Positions 33,043-40,187 of a stretch of DNA of 40,187 bases are shown piece by piece (positions within the stretch are counted from its first letter, which is position 1; the number at the start of each line of letters is the position of its first letter). The notes beneath the pieces were generated by a model. That model saw only the letters and a program-made list of their open reading frames with translations, had not been told where the DNA came from and did no database searches. The position numbers and the translations under genes were made by a program. The stretch comes from Collinsella aerofaciens (GTDB taxonomy: Bacteria > Actinomycetota > Coriobacteriia > Coriobacteriales > Coriobacteriaceae). The stretch covers positions 1 through 40,187 of the forward strand of contig RQAP01000041.1 of NCBI GenBank assembly GCA_008671135.1, written 5' to 3'.

Positions 33043-34398
33043 TTAGTCCTCGTCTTCTTGGTCTGTGGGAAGGCCCGCGGGCGTGAGTCCCAAGATCTCA
33101 TCGACTTGGTCGGCGTCTTCCAGTGCGTCGATGTCCTTGAGCTTGCGCTCCATTACGTTGGTGCGCGTGGTAATGATGCCCTCGACCGTTTTGCCCGCGG
33201 TCTCGATCTGCTGCTGGGCGCGGCGCAGCGCCTTTTGATAGCGCGGCAGCTCGGCCTTGACGGCGGAGAGCACGCGCAGTACGTCGTCGGTACGTTTTTG
33301 CAGCCTAAACGTCTGGTAGCTCATCTGCAGGCTGTTGAGAATGGCGGCCATAGTGCTGGGACCGGCAACGTTGACATGATAGTCGCGGCCCAGGGTTTCG
33401 ATGAGCCCGGGTCGGCTGACGACCTCGGCGTACAGCCCCTCAAACGGCACGAACATGATGCCAAAGTTGGTCGTTGCCGGCACACTCAGGTACTTTTCGC
33501 AGATGTCCTTTGCCTCGCGTTTCACCATCATATCGAGCGTCTTGCGCGCTGCGGCAACGGCCTCCGCATCGCCCGACTCCTGGGCGTCGATCAGATGCTC
33601 GTACGCGTCGCCCGGGAATTTGGAATCGATCGGCAGCAGCACGGGATCGCCCTCGTCTACCGGCAGCTTGACGGCAAACTCAACGCGCTCCGAGGCACCG
33701 GGCTTGGTGGCGACGTTTTCCAGATACTGGTCGGGTGTAAGGATGTCCGCCAGAATTGCACCCAGCTGCACCTCGCCCAAAATGCCGCGCGCTTTTACAT
33801 TGCCCAGCACACGCTTGAGGTCGCCTACGCCGGTGGCGATAGATTGCATATCGCCCAGGCCCTTATACACGGCCTCGAGCTGGTCGCTCACCTGCTTAAA
33901 CGATGCCGACAGGCGATCGTTGAGCGTGCGGGAGAGCTTCTCGTCCACCGTCGCGCGCATCTGATCGAGTTGCACGTTGCTGTCTTTGCGGATGGCACCC
34001 AGCTGAGCATCGACCGTCTCGCGCACCTTGTCCAGGCGATGCTCGATGCCCTCGCGATTGGCGCCGAGCTGTTGGGCCGTCTCGCGGCGCAGGTCATCCA
34101 TCCGGTCACCAGCTTGCGAAAACTCACGTGCGATGGTCAGGTAACGTTGCTGCTCCACGGCCGCATCTGTCGTCTGCTGCTGCGCGATGGCATTGGCCGT
34201 GCGGCGAGTTTCGGCCAGCGCGACGTTCAGGGCATCGAGCGCGTTGTTGGCCTGCTCGAGTGCTGCCAGCGTTTCCGCGCTACTGTCGCCACGCTCCCGC
34301 AACTCGGCACGCAGGCTCTTGAGCTGGAGGGCGCAAGCCACAGCAACCCCCACCGCCACCAAGGCGATCACAACAAGCACAATATCAATAGCAGACAT
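33043..34398 (-). CDS. rmuC: DNA recombination protein RmuC
   Basis: A 451-residue protein. An N-terminal membrane anchor (IDIVLVVIALVAVGVAVACAL) precedes a long coiled coil (~25-185) and the RmuC domain (~190-400), with ILGEVQLGAIL, LPIDSKFPG and TNFGIMFVPFEGLYAEV. RmuC proteins limit inversions and are thought to be nuclease-like. ATG 34398 has GGCGGAG upstream. It lies 51 nt downstream of the HTH gene of the candidate toxin-antitoxin pair, without an obvious terminator between. Confidence 0.92.
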   Translation of the reverse strand: MSAIDIVLVVIALVAVGVAVACALQLKSLRAELRERGDSSAETLAALEQANNALDALNVALAETRRTANAIAQQQTTDAAVEQQRYLTIAREFSQAGDRMDDLRRETAQQLGANREGIEHRLDKVRETVDAQLGAIRKDSNVQLDQMRATVDEKLSRTLNDRLSASFKQVSDQLEAVYKGLGDMQSIATGVGDLKRVLGNVKARGILGEVQLGAILADILTPDQYLENVATKPGASERVEFAVKLPVDEGDPVLLPIDSKFPGDAYEHLIDAQESGDAEAVAAARKTLDMMVKREAKDICEKYLSVPATTNFGIMFVPFEGLYAEVVSRPGLIETLGRDYHVNVAGPSTMAAILNSLQMSYQTFRLQKRTDDVLRVLSAVKAELPRYQKALRRAQQQIETAGKTVEGIITTRTNVMERKLKDIDALEDADQVDEILGLTPAGLPTDQEDED

Positions 34399-34449
34399 AA
34401 ACTCCGCCCAACAAACCCAATCGAGCACCAATCAAAACCGCGATCAATC

Positions 34450-35013
34450 TTACCCCGCCATACGCACCGGGCGCCCGGCCCCTTCTTGGGCGCCCCTCTC
34501 CTCCGCATATTCCATAATGCGGCGCGCCGTCTCCCTGCTCACCTTTGAGTCATCACCGGCTAAATATGCGTACACGTTTCCCTTATTCAGATTCAAATCG
34601 CGGCAGAGACCGTAGCGCGTTACACCCGATTCCTCTAGCGCTCCCAACGTTCTTTTTCGCATCAGGGCGTTGATTCTTCTGTCCGCCACTGGCTTTTCCT
34701 TCACCGCTCTATACGCACGCCAAACGTTGGCATAACGATTAGGAAGTTTGTCCTCGGCGCATAGAGATGCCAGGCTACCCGTTTGGGCGTACAAGGACAA
34801 AACGCCTCGGTAACCCTCTTCCATCCACGAACCCTCGGATAAGCCCAGAACGTATTCGGCTTTACCCTGTGCCAAAGCGAGCAAAAACAGGGGCTCCGCC
34901 ACGCGCGGCGCAACCGTCGTCGCCTGCTCAACCAGTTTTCTAAAACTGAGCGACTGCTGTCCGGATAGCTCTCGGCAATAGCCTTTTAAGAATCCCTCAA
35001 AGGTCAGATTCAA
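34450..35013 (-). CDS. HTH protein partnered with a nucleotidyltransferase, candidate antitoxin
   Basis: A 187-residue protein, not recognised as a named family. Residues 1-110 are helical with no clear motif; residues ~128-170 look like a helix-turn-helix (GVTRYGLCRDLNLNKGNVYAYLAG, then VSRETARRIMEYAEE), suggesting DNA binding. The start is a TTG at 35013 behind AAGGAGG and overlaps the upstream gene's TGA by four bases, so translation is coupled. The gene order is NTase first, then HTH, the reverse of abiEi-abiEii. Autoregulation and neutralisation of the NTase are inferred from this coupling. It could also be a regulator unrelated to toxicity. Confidence 0.7.
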   Translation of the reverse strand: MNLTFEGFLKGYCRELSGQQSLSFRKLVEQATTVAPRVAEPLFLLALAQGKAEYVLGLSEGSWMEEGYRGVLSLYAQTGSLASLCAEDKLPNRYANVWRAYRAVKEKPVADRRINALMRKRTLGALEESGVTRYGLCRDLNLNKGNVYAYLAGDDSKVSRETARRIMEYAEERGAQEGAGRPVRMAG

Positions 35014-35540
35014 CCGAGCACCTCCTTTTTGTATTGGCTGTATGCGCAGACCATCTCTTGATAACTCCGCTCCGAAGGCGACGACGCCAGCGCCTCGCCC
35101 TCGTCGAATATAAGCCGTTCGAGCAGTCCCCAATCAAGTCGGTCGACGAATGCCTGGCTATGAAGATCGATGATGTCGTTCGGACGACAGGCATAGAGCT
35201 TCATTACCGCCAGGTCCTCCAAGGATGGCGTAAAGTACCTGATAAAGCGCGCCCCAATATCCAAGGGAATCAAACGATCTTCGTAATTGAACGGCATCTG
35301 ATTACAATATGCCACCGCCATACCATTCACCTCGGGGTATCGAGCTATGATCTCGCGGAGGCACCTATCTGCCTCAAACACATCAATGTCATGTGTAACC
35401 GAACGATTCGTCACATCGTTTAGCATGAAGGCGCTTCCTCCCACCAATACAACGTTCGGCCTGTCGTCTCTTGGACCTATTTCCAGCTCCGCCTCTTCGT
35501 CAATGCCCAAAAGAGTCTGCTCTAAATCCTGCTTATACAT
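35010..35540 (-). CDS. Nucleotidyltransferase-fold protein (DUF6036-like), candidate toxin
   Basis: A 176-residue protein with a minimal polymerase-beta-like NTase signature: VVLVGGSAFML (31-40), then R-S-V-T-H-D-I-D-V with metal-binding D51 and D53. A third acidic residue may be in DLAVMKLYA or LIPLDIG. Family members are found in toxin-antitoxin and abortive-infection pairs, where they modify tRNA or other targets, but some are housekeeping. The upstream DNA (35541-35663) and parts of the gene are more AT-rich than the neighbours, consistent with horizontal acquisition. AGGA precedes the ATG. It overlaps the HTH gene by four bases. Confidence 0.75.
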   Translation of the reverse strand: MYKQDLEQTLLGIDEEAELEIGPRDDRPNVVLVGGSAFMLNDVTNRSVTHDIDVFEADRCLREIIARYPEVNGMAVAYCNQMPFNYEDRLIPLDIGARFIRYFTPSLEDLAVMKLYACRPNDIIDLHSQAFVDRLDWGLLERLIFDEGEALASSPSERSYQEMVCAYSQYKKEVLG

Positions 35541-35663
35541 AGCAAATCCTATTATTATTTATCTTCAATAATACTATTCAGTCGCACGACAGGACCCACA
35601 GGATGCAAGAATTCTGCTCGTGGCGATAATTCGTACACCCTGGAAGTCCTAATGTGACAAACG

Positions 35664-36098
35664 CTAACTCTCCCAGCCGGCGCGGATGGTTGTTGCGACA
35701 TCGCCTAGGCGCTGGCCCAGGGCCGCTAGATGCTGGAGCACCTCATTGGGCGAGGCACCGTTGAGAATGCACGTGAGGGCATATGAGGCCAAGAAGATTG
35801 CCGCAAGTCCTAGCGGAATGAGCACGATCATCGCCAATGTGCGCAGGCGCTGGCCCACGCGGCGACGACGCGCACGACGCTTGTCGAACGCGAGCTCCTG
35901 CGCATATGAATCTTGCTGTACGGAATAGGCCTCTGGTGCCGATTCGCACCCGGGCACGGCTGCAGGTACAGCAGCGGGCACGACGTTTTGCACGGGCGCC
36001 TGGTTGGCAACCCCTTGCATTTGCATCTCTATAAGCCGCCGCTGCTGCCGCAGCATGCGCTCGGCTTGTTGCTGTGGGGTCTCAAGAAACAGGTCCAT
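35664..36098 (-). CDS. Small single-pass membrane protein of unknown function
   Basis: A 144-residue protein, not recognised. The N-terminal ~75 residues are Gln/Ala/Pro-rich and likely disordered (ETPQQQAERMLRQQRRL; PAAVPAAVPG). A basic cluster (DKRRARRRRVGQRLR, ~73-87) comes next, then one hydrophobic helix (~89-112) and a short outside tail. The positive cluster before the helix predicts an N-in topology. ATG 36098 follows GGAGG by five bases; a TTG four codons upstream overlaps that site and is unlikely. Neighbours give no functional hint. Confidence 0.7.
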   Translation of the reverse strand: MDLFLETPQQQAERMLRQQRRLIEMQMQGVANQAPVQNVVPAAVPAAVPGCESAPEAYSVQQDSYAQELAFDKRRARRRRVGQRLRTLAMIVLIPLGLAAIFLASYALTCILNGASPNEVLQHLAALGQRLGDVATTIRAGWES

Positions 36099-36349
36099 GT
36101 TGGCCTCCAAAATCGGAGCGTTCGACGCTTACGACCAGCATCCCGCACCGCCATGACCGCGACAACGCAATCGCCGGCAATAGCCACAAAGTTTCTTTTG
36201 CTCAAAAGCTGTCGAAAAGCTCAACAACTCCCCTACCAGCACTTTCTCTGAGCTTTTTTCGCCAGCAATCTTTTGGCCTTCCACCCTTACGCCAACTGAC
36301 CAAAATCTAACCAAAAGCTTGACGAAAATTGTGGAGACCGGGACCCCAC
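36099..36349. other. Intergenic stretch without a gene
   Basis: Moderately AT-rich DNA upstream of the small membrane protein gene. Minus-strand frames through it have no ribosome site and cross the terminator at 36350-36380. No clear promoter was identified. The rest of the gap to 36561 is the terminator and element G1. Confidence 0.5.
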
Positions 36350-36380
36350 ACAAAAAGTGCCGCCCCAAAGGGGCGGCACA
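36350..36380 (-). terminator. Rho-independent terminator, GTGCCGCCCC type, copy 1
   Basis: GTGCCGCCCC and GGGGCGGCAC pair around a 3-nt loop, followed by TTTTT on the minus strand. It is nearly identical to the terminator at 37280-37309. Confidence 0.92.
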
Positions 36381-36422
36381 CAAACCAATCTATTAGCCAG
36401 AACTCGTTGGCAAGCCCGCGTC

Positions 36423-36506
36423 GTCAGACCCGCGGCGCATGCCTTTGCCTCGCGTGACTCTGCGAAGCCGTGAGCGAGAGGGAAAGGGATGCGCCGCGGG
36501 TCTGAC
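36423..36506 (-). ncRNA. Structured 3'-UTR element G1 (conserved core, variable stem)
   Basis: An 84-nt hairpin. The outer stem GTCAGACCCGCGGCGCAT pairs perfectly with its complement. The inner part (CCTTTCCCTCTCGCTCACGG and GCGAGGCAAAGG on the minus strand) is almost identical to G2. It lies after the stop of the 210-residue membrane protein gene and before terminator copy 1. An extra small hairpin, CGGAGCG/CGCTCCG, flanks it at 36510-36541. It may be a 3'-UTR RNA, a separate small RNA or a mobile repeat. Confidence 0.6.
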
Positions 36507-36561
36507 GTCCGGAGCGGTGAAACCAGCAGTTGCCCTGCGCTCCGTGGTCGGTGAGGACAGA

Positions 36562-37194
36562 CTACATGCCCGCGAGACCGCGGGCGGCGGTGGCGCACAT
36601 AAACGCCAAGGCTAAAATCACGAGCGAGCCCGCAATGTCTGCCAGCACGCCCATTGCACGACGCTCAAACAACCAGCTCTCAAAGTGCGGGGCGACGTTG
36701 CGCCAAACACGCCACAGCAAGATGCCCATACCGATGACGCCTGGGATATTGAGCAGTAGGATCTCGGAGCACAAAAGACCGATCAGGTTGCCGGCGGCAA
36801 AACCAGCGTCGCCCTCGCAGTATTTGCGATAAATCATGTACAACATGTACGCCACAAACGGCTGCAGGCACGCAGAGATAAACGTAACCACCATCGAGGG
36901 GTCCTGAGAAAAGACATCGGTGAGTTTATCGACACTCGTGGCATCTTTCGAAGCCAAGAACAAGCCAATGACCACCACGGGCACCACGCCCAAGATAACC
37001 TCGACCAGAGTAAACAACTTAGCAGTCAGATCCTCGCTAGCCGTATTGAGGTGAGGCGCCCACTCAGGATGAGCATGCGCGCCAACCTTCTTGTCCTTCT
37101 CGACACGATCGACCTTTTTACCCTCGGCAACCCGACGACCAGGATCCTTGCGAGTTCCCGCCGCAGCAACCCGAGCCCGAGACTTCTTACCCAT
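36562..37194 (-). CDS. Polytopic membrane protein of unknown function
   Basis: A 210-residue protein, not recognised. The first ~45 residues are strongly basic and probably cytoplasmic (GKKSRARVAAAGTRKDPGRR). Four hydrophobic segments follow (~63-82, ~103-118, ~130-155, ~185-205). There are few charged residues between the last helices. ATG 37194 has AGGTG seven bases upstream; a GTG three codons earlier overlaps that site. It stands between the two G-element/terminator units and ends shortly before G1. Confidence 0.7.
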   Translation of the reverse strand: MGKKSRARVAAAGTRKDPGRRVAEGKKVDRVEKDKKVGAHAHPEWAPHLNTASEDLTAKLFTLVEVILGVVPVVVIGLFLASKDATSVDKLTDVFSQDPSMVVTFISACLQPFVAYMLYMIYRKYCEGDAGFAAGNLIGLLCSEILLLNIPGVIGMGILLWRVWRNVAPHFESWLFERRAMGVLADIAGSLVILALAFMCATAARGLAGM

Positions 37195-37279
37195 AACCAA
37201 CACCTCACAAGAGGAAACGAATAGCCAACGCTACCCAGTGTACCCTCTAAGCAACGTCGCCGCCCCAACCGGCCCCCAC

Positions 37280-37309
37280 AAAAACGTGCCGCCCCATAAG
37301 GGGCGGCAC
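37280..37309 (-). terminator. Rho-independent terminator, GTGCCGCCCC type, copy 2
   Basis: GTGCCGCCCC and GGGGCGGCAC pair around a 4-nt loop, followed by GTTTTTG on the minus strand. It ends the rubrerythrin transcript. Confidence 0.92.
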
Positions 37310-37358
37310 ACAAACTTCTTATCAGCTTTTCTGTAACGAGCACGCGACGACCCAACGC

Positions 37359-37446
37359 CGGAGCGCAGGGCGGGAAATGCCTTTGCCTCGCGCGACCCTG
37401 CGCAGCCGTGAGCGAGAGGGAAAGGCATTTCCCGCCCTGCGCTCCG
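37359..37446 (-). ncRNA. Structured 3'-UTR element G2 (conserved core, variable stem)
   Basis: An 88-nt hairpin with a perfect ~26-bp stem (CGGAGCGCAGGGCGGGAAAT, then GCCTTT, and complement). The apical core matches G1 (CCTTTCCCTCTCGCTCACGG, GCGAGGCAAAGG) while the outer stem sequence differs but remains fully paired. It begins 19 nt after the rubrerythrin stop codon. Confidence 0.65.
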
Positions 37447-37465
37447 CAGCAGCCAGCGCCACGCG

Positions 37466-38005
37466 CTAGTAGTTCACCACCTGCTCCTCAAAGTACGCCT
37501 TCGGGTGGTTGCACACCGGGCACACCTCGGGCGCCTCGGCACCAACATGCAGGTGCCCGCAGTTCAGGCACTTCCACACCTTTACGCCCTCACGCTCAAA
37601 CACCTCGCCCGACTCGATGCGCTCGACGAGTTTGTTGTAGCGCTCCTCGTGGGCCTTCTCGACGGCGGCGACGCCACGGAACTTCTCGGCGATCTCGACA
37701 AAGCCCTCCTCCTCGGCGGTCTTGGCGAACTCGTCGTACATCGTGGTCCACTCGTAGTTCTCGCCCGCAGCGGCGTCGCGCAGGTTGTCCAGAGTGCCCG
37801 GAACGGCGCCGTCGTGCAGATACTTAAACCACAGCTTGGCGTGCTCGGACTCGTTGCCCGCCGTCTCGGCAAAAATATTCGAGATCTGAACGTAGCCGTC
37901 CTTTTTGGCCTTGGATGCATAGTAGCGATACTTGGTGTGTGCCTGGGACTCACCGGCAAAAGCGGTCTCGAGGTTCTTCTTGGTTTGGGAATTCTCAAAA
38001 TCCAT
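37466..38005 (-). CDS. rbr: Rubrerythrin
   Basis: A 179-residue non-haem iron peroxidase that reduces hydrogen peroxide in anaerobes. The ferritin-like diiron domain (~1-140) shows NLETAFAGESQAHTKYRYYA, GNESEHAKLWF and VEKAHEERY, with the expected Glu/His ligands. A C-terminal rubredoxin-like site has CLNCGHLHVG and CPVCNHP. ATG 38005 follows GAAGGGAAG. Its presence fits a strict anaerobe with some oxygen stress. The Rrf2 regulator and DNA glycosylase upstream may belong to the same stress theme. Confidence 0.95.
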   Translation of the reverse strand: MDFENSQTKKNLETAFAGESQAHTKYRYYASKAKKDGYVQISNIFAETAGNESEHAKLWFKYLHDGAVPGTLDNLRDAAAGENYEWTTMYDEFAKTAEEEGFVEIAEKFRGVAAVEKAHEERYNKLVERIESGEVFEREGVKVWKCLNCGHLHVGAEAPEVCPVCNHPKAYFEEQVVNY

Positions 38006-38119
38006 AGGTGTACTTCCCTTCAACGCATGCCGCCCACAGACTTTGAGCGGCCTTGCTTTAAGGATGCCCTCATGCCGAGAATTTAAACCTTACAATCCCG
38101 TTCTTCAGATTCGAGTGAG

Positions 38120-39025
38120 CTACACACTCAGCCAACGATCGCCCTCGGAGCCGCAAAAGCCCTCGCGCTCCAGATCGGCAAGAATGCTTGTGACCAGCTC
38201 GCGCTCGACCGGCTCTCGGCCGGCTGCCGTCTCCATCTCGTTAACGCCTGCAACGGCTTCATCGAGCGTAATACCTGCCGGTTGCCCATCGCGCGCCGCC
38301 AGCAGCATGCGCACAATGTGGGCGCGCTTTTGGCGACGCGAGCCCTCGAACTTGGACTGACGACTATAGCCCGCCGAGCGCCTGGACGGATTGGGCAGCG
38401 TCTTCTTAAGATACGCGCCATAATCTAGCAGCGCGTAATACCACGCGCGCGGCGTGTCGGCATCGTCTTGAGGCACGGCAAAGGGCGCGATCTCATCCGC
38501 CACCGCACCGGGGGCCGCCGGACAGGCGGCTTGAATCAGCGGCACCAGCTCGCGATCGGGAACAGCCGGTACATCGGGAAAGAAGTGATGCAGAAAGACT
38601 GTGCGCACGTTGGTCTCTAGATACACACCCGGAAGATCAAACGCAAACGACCGGATACCCTGCGCCGTTGCCGGGCCAATACCAGGCAGAGCGACCAAGT
38701 CACGCGTCTCACGCGGAAACTCCCCGTCCCAGTCCTCTACAACGCGCTGAGCGGCCCCGTGAAGCGCCAGAGCGCGTCGGTTGTAGCCCATGCCCTGCCA
38801 AGCGTCCAAAACATCGGAAGGCGCGGCCTGGGCAAGCGCCTGCACAGTCGGAAAACGATCGAGCCACACCGGCATGCGCGCCTCCACACGCGGCACCTGT
38901 GTTTGCTGCAGCATGACCTCGGAAAGCCAAATGATGTACGGGTCACGCGTACGGCGCCACGGAAGGTCGCGATAACGCAGGACCCCTTCCGAACGAATCA
39001 TCGAACGAAAGGGGTCCTGAATCAT
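38120..39025 (-). CDS. MutY-like DNA glycosylase lacking the Fe-S cluster, with Glu for the catalytic Asp
   Basis: A 301-residue HhH-GPD protein related to adenine glycosylase MutY. E36 in WLSEVMLQQTQV aligns with MutY's adenine-excising Glu, and LPGIGPATAQGI (113-124) is the helix-hairpin-helix. Two features are atypical: the catalytic Asp is E137 (VYLETNVRTVF), and no C-x6-C-x2-C-x5-C cluster is present. The C-terminus (~215-301) has a basic linker and a winged-helix-like region instead of MutY's NUDIX-like domain. It may excise a different base. AAGGAG precedes the ATG, which lies 21 nt after the Rrf2 stop, so the two are co-transcribed. Confidence 0.82.
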   Translation of the reverse strand: MIQDPFRSMIRSEGVLRYRDLPWRRTRDPYIIWLSEVMLQQTQVPRVEARMPVWLDRFPTVQALAQAAPSDVLDAWQGMGYNRRALALHGAAQRVVEDWDGEFPRETRDLVALPGIGPATAQGIRSFAFDLPGVYLETNVRTVFLHHFFPDVPAVPDRELVPLIQAACPAAPGAVADEIAPFAVPQDDADTPRAWYYALLDYGAYLKKTLPNPSRRSAGYSRQSKFEGSRRQKRAHIVRMLLAARDGQPAGITLDEAVAGVNEMETAAGREPVERELVTSILADLEREGFCGSEGDRWLSV

Positions 39026-39046
39026 GGCTATGCTCCTTATGCGGCG

Positions 39047-39532
39047 TTATTCCTCCCGGTAAGCGCACGCGCAGGTGGCGTACTCGGGAAACGCTTCGCG
39101 GTCGGCGAACTTGGGATCGACGGCCGGGAACTGGCGGTGAGCGACGATGTCGCCGAGCGAAACGGAATCGAGGTAGTCGCGCATCAACGCCTGGGCTCCG
39201 GCCCACAGGGGATGATAGCAGCACGTGCCCATGCGCGCACAGTCACCATCGGGCGCGGTGCAATCGTTCATAACCATAGGGCCCTGAACGGCCTCGACGA
39301 CCTGGCGGATAGTAACATCGTCCGGACTGACCTTGAGACGCATGCCACCGTGGACGCCACGCAGGCTCTCCACAATACCGGCCTGGACCAAACCGTGCTG
39401 AATCGAGCGGGCAAACGAATACGGGACATTGACCTCTTCGGCAGCGGTGCGAACAGAAAGCAAACGCTCCGGATCCTCGGCAAGCATCGCCAGCATACGA
39501 AGGGCGTAATCAGTCTTCCTCGATATGTCCAT
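39047..39532 (-). CDS. Rrf2-family regulator, probable Fe-S sensor
   Basis: A 161-residue protein. The winged helix (1-~80) begins MDISRKTDYALRMLAML and contains VPYSFARSIQHGLVQAG and GVHGGMRL. Cysteines C91, C98 and C104/C105 lie where IscR- and NsrR-type members bind an Fe-S cluster; a second pair, C154 and C156, sits near the C-terminus. It likely senses redox or iron status. AAAGGGG precedes ATG 39532; the frame extends upstream without a site. It is the first gene of a two-gene unit with the MutY-like glycosylase. TATACT at 39693-39698 could be its -10. Confidence 0.9.
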   Translation of the reverse strand: MDISRKTDYALRMLAMLAEDPERLLSVRTAAEEVNVPYSFARSIQHGLVQAGIVESLRGVHGGMRLKVSPDDVTIRQVVEAVQGPMVMNDCTAPDGDCARMGTCCYHPLWAGAQALMRDYLDSVSLGDIVAHRQFPAVDPKFADREAFPEYATCACAYREE

Positions 39533-39853
39533 TTTTCCCCTTTCAAGGAATACGAACAGCTCGAACGAGCTCCGGGGCCGAGCTTGTGTCGAGACGCTAA
39601 ATGACCGCCAGGACATCCAAATGGTAAATCGGATATCCACTGAGTGCCGCGCTTGGAGCGAAATGCATCAAATGCGGCGCACAGTGCAATTTAGTATAAC
39701 CTAACCCCCTGTCTCGTTGGACAGGTGTTGCGCAACAAAGCTGTTGTTCAGACAGATATACTTATTAGATTTTACTTGCGTTCCCGAAGGCGCGGGGATT
39801 CTGGGCGAAGATGCACCAGGGCAATCGTTCTATCGAAACAAAGTGCATCAAAC
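39533..39853. other. Intergenic region between rrf2 and tRNA-Asp
   Basis: AT-rich leader of the Rrf2 gene containing a minus-strand TATACT (39693-39698). No RNA or protein gene was recognised in 39720-39853. Confidence 0.45.
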
Positions 39854-39886
39854 GCAAAAAGCCACGTCCGAAGACGTGGCTTTAAT
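39854..39886 (-). terminator. Rho-independent terminator after tRNA-Asp
   Basis: AAAGCCACGTC pairs with GACGTGGCTTT around a TTCG loop, followed by TTGC on the minus strand. Confidence 0.88.
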
Positions 39887-39891
39887 TGCGT

Positions 39892-39969
<78 letters not shown>

Positions 39970-40015
39970 AGGCAGTCGTTCGCGTTTGTTTCCGCTCGCG
40001 TGCGCTGCGGGGATT

Positions 40016-40045
40016 AGTATACACAGAAGTCTGTCCGGCGCGCAA
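40016..40045 (-). promoter_or_regulatory. Promoter of tRNA-Asp
   Basis: Minus-strand TTGCGC (40040-40045) and TATACT (40016-40021) are separated by 18 bp. Transcription would start about 40 nt upstream of the mature tRNA. Confidence 0.65.
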
Positions 40046-40140
40046 CAACTTTTTTGAAAAAATTTTTCAGGGCCATCCGGGAGGGTCTCCGGGGCTGAGG
40101 GCGGGGGTTAAGTTTGCTGCTCTACAGTCCTGCGCAAGAC

Positions 40141-40163
40141 GGAAAGCACATTAAGTGCTTTCC
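40141..40163 (+). terminator. Hairpin near the right edge, possible terminator
   Basis: GGAAAGCAC pairs with GTGCTTTCC around ATTAA and is followed by TTTG on the plus strand. No plus-strand gene ends nearby, so its role is uncertain. Confidence 0.35.
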
Positions 40164-40187
40164 TTTGCGTGCGGAACTCGCGACAAA

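Noticed and set aside
36287..37428. Short frames sharing a PFPLAHG...SREAKA peptide in the two G elements
   Set aside because: The similarity comes from the duplicated RNA hairpin; the frames cross terminators and have no ribosome sites.
39717..39853. Possible second tRNA or small RNA beside tRNA-Asp
   Set aside because: No cloverleaf or conserved T-arm sequence could be formed in this stretch.

Overview
The window looks like a chromosomal segment of a gut Coriobacteriia species, most likely Collinsella or a close relative. This is inferred from the high-GC coding style, the AT-rich palindromic intergenic repeats and the gene mix (mannose-family PTS, FrlB-type sugar-phosphate deglycases, HutC-type GntR regulators, homoserine acetyltransferase). 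No database search was possible. I support 33 protein genes (one cut by the left edge) and one tRNA; most lie on the minus strand.

Layout. 1-8 kb: a partial AlbA_2-type regulator behind an iteron-rich leader, an M16C metallopeptidase, 5-formyltetrahydrofolate cyclo-ligase, an AbiEi-like protein with a nuclease-like C-terminus, and MetA. 8-9 kb: an L-2-hydroxyacid dehydrogenase. 9.5-24 kb: a metabolic block with three FrlB/FraB-like SIS deglycases, three GntR/UTRA regulators and a complete mannose-family PTS (fused EIIA-EIIB, EIIC, EIID), interspersed with recQ, a YitT-family membrane protein, a HAD phosphatase and a DMT transporter. 24-34 kb: a GNAT acetyltransferase, a threonine aldolase-like enzyme, a PAP2 phosphatase, mfd, nth, an ABC exporter with a premature stop near its C-terminus, and rmuC. 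34-40 kb: an overlapping nucleotidyltransferase/HTH pair (candidate toxin-antitoxin), two unknown membrane proteins, rubrerythrin, an Rrf2 regulator coupled to an atypical MutY-like glycosylase, and tRNA-Asp.

How the genes work together. The 9.5-24 kb block is best read as a system for taking up and phosphorylating Amadori products (fructosamines such as fructose- or glucose-amino acids) and splitting the resulting 6-phosphosugars. The PTS and one deglycase lie in series. The other two deglycases are paired with their own GntR regulators, and each pair has repeated operator-like sequences in its control region. The substrates are inferred from family membership.

The other striking feature is the intergenic DNA. 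At least seven distinct palindromic or structured repeat families recur between genes. One supplies the last codons and the stop codon of two unrelated genes. Another is an ~85-nt hairpin with a conserved core and a compensating outer stem, found twice in 3' UTRs ahead of near-identical terminators. A 14-nt motif is shared by the 3' ends of three genes. These elements are the least explained part of the window.
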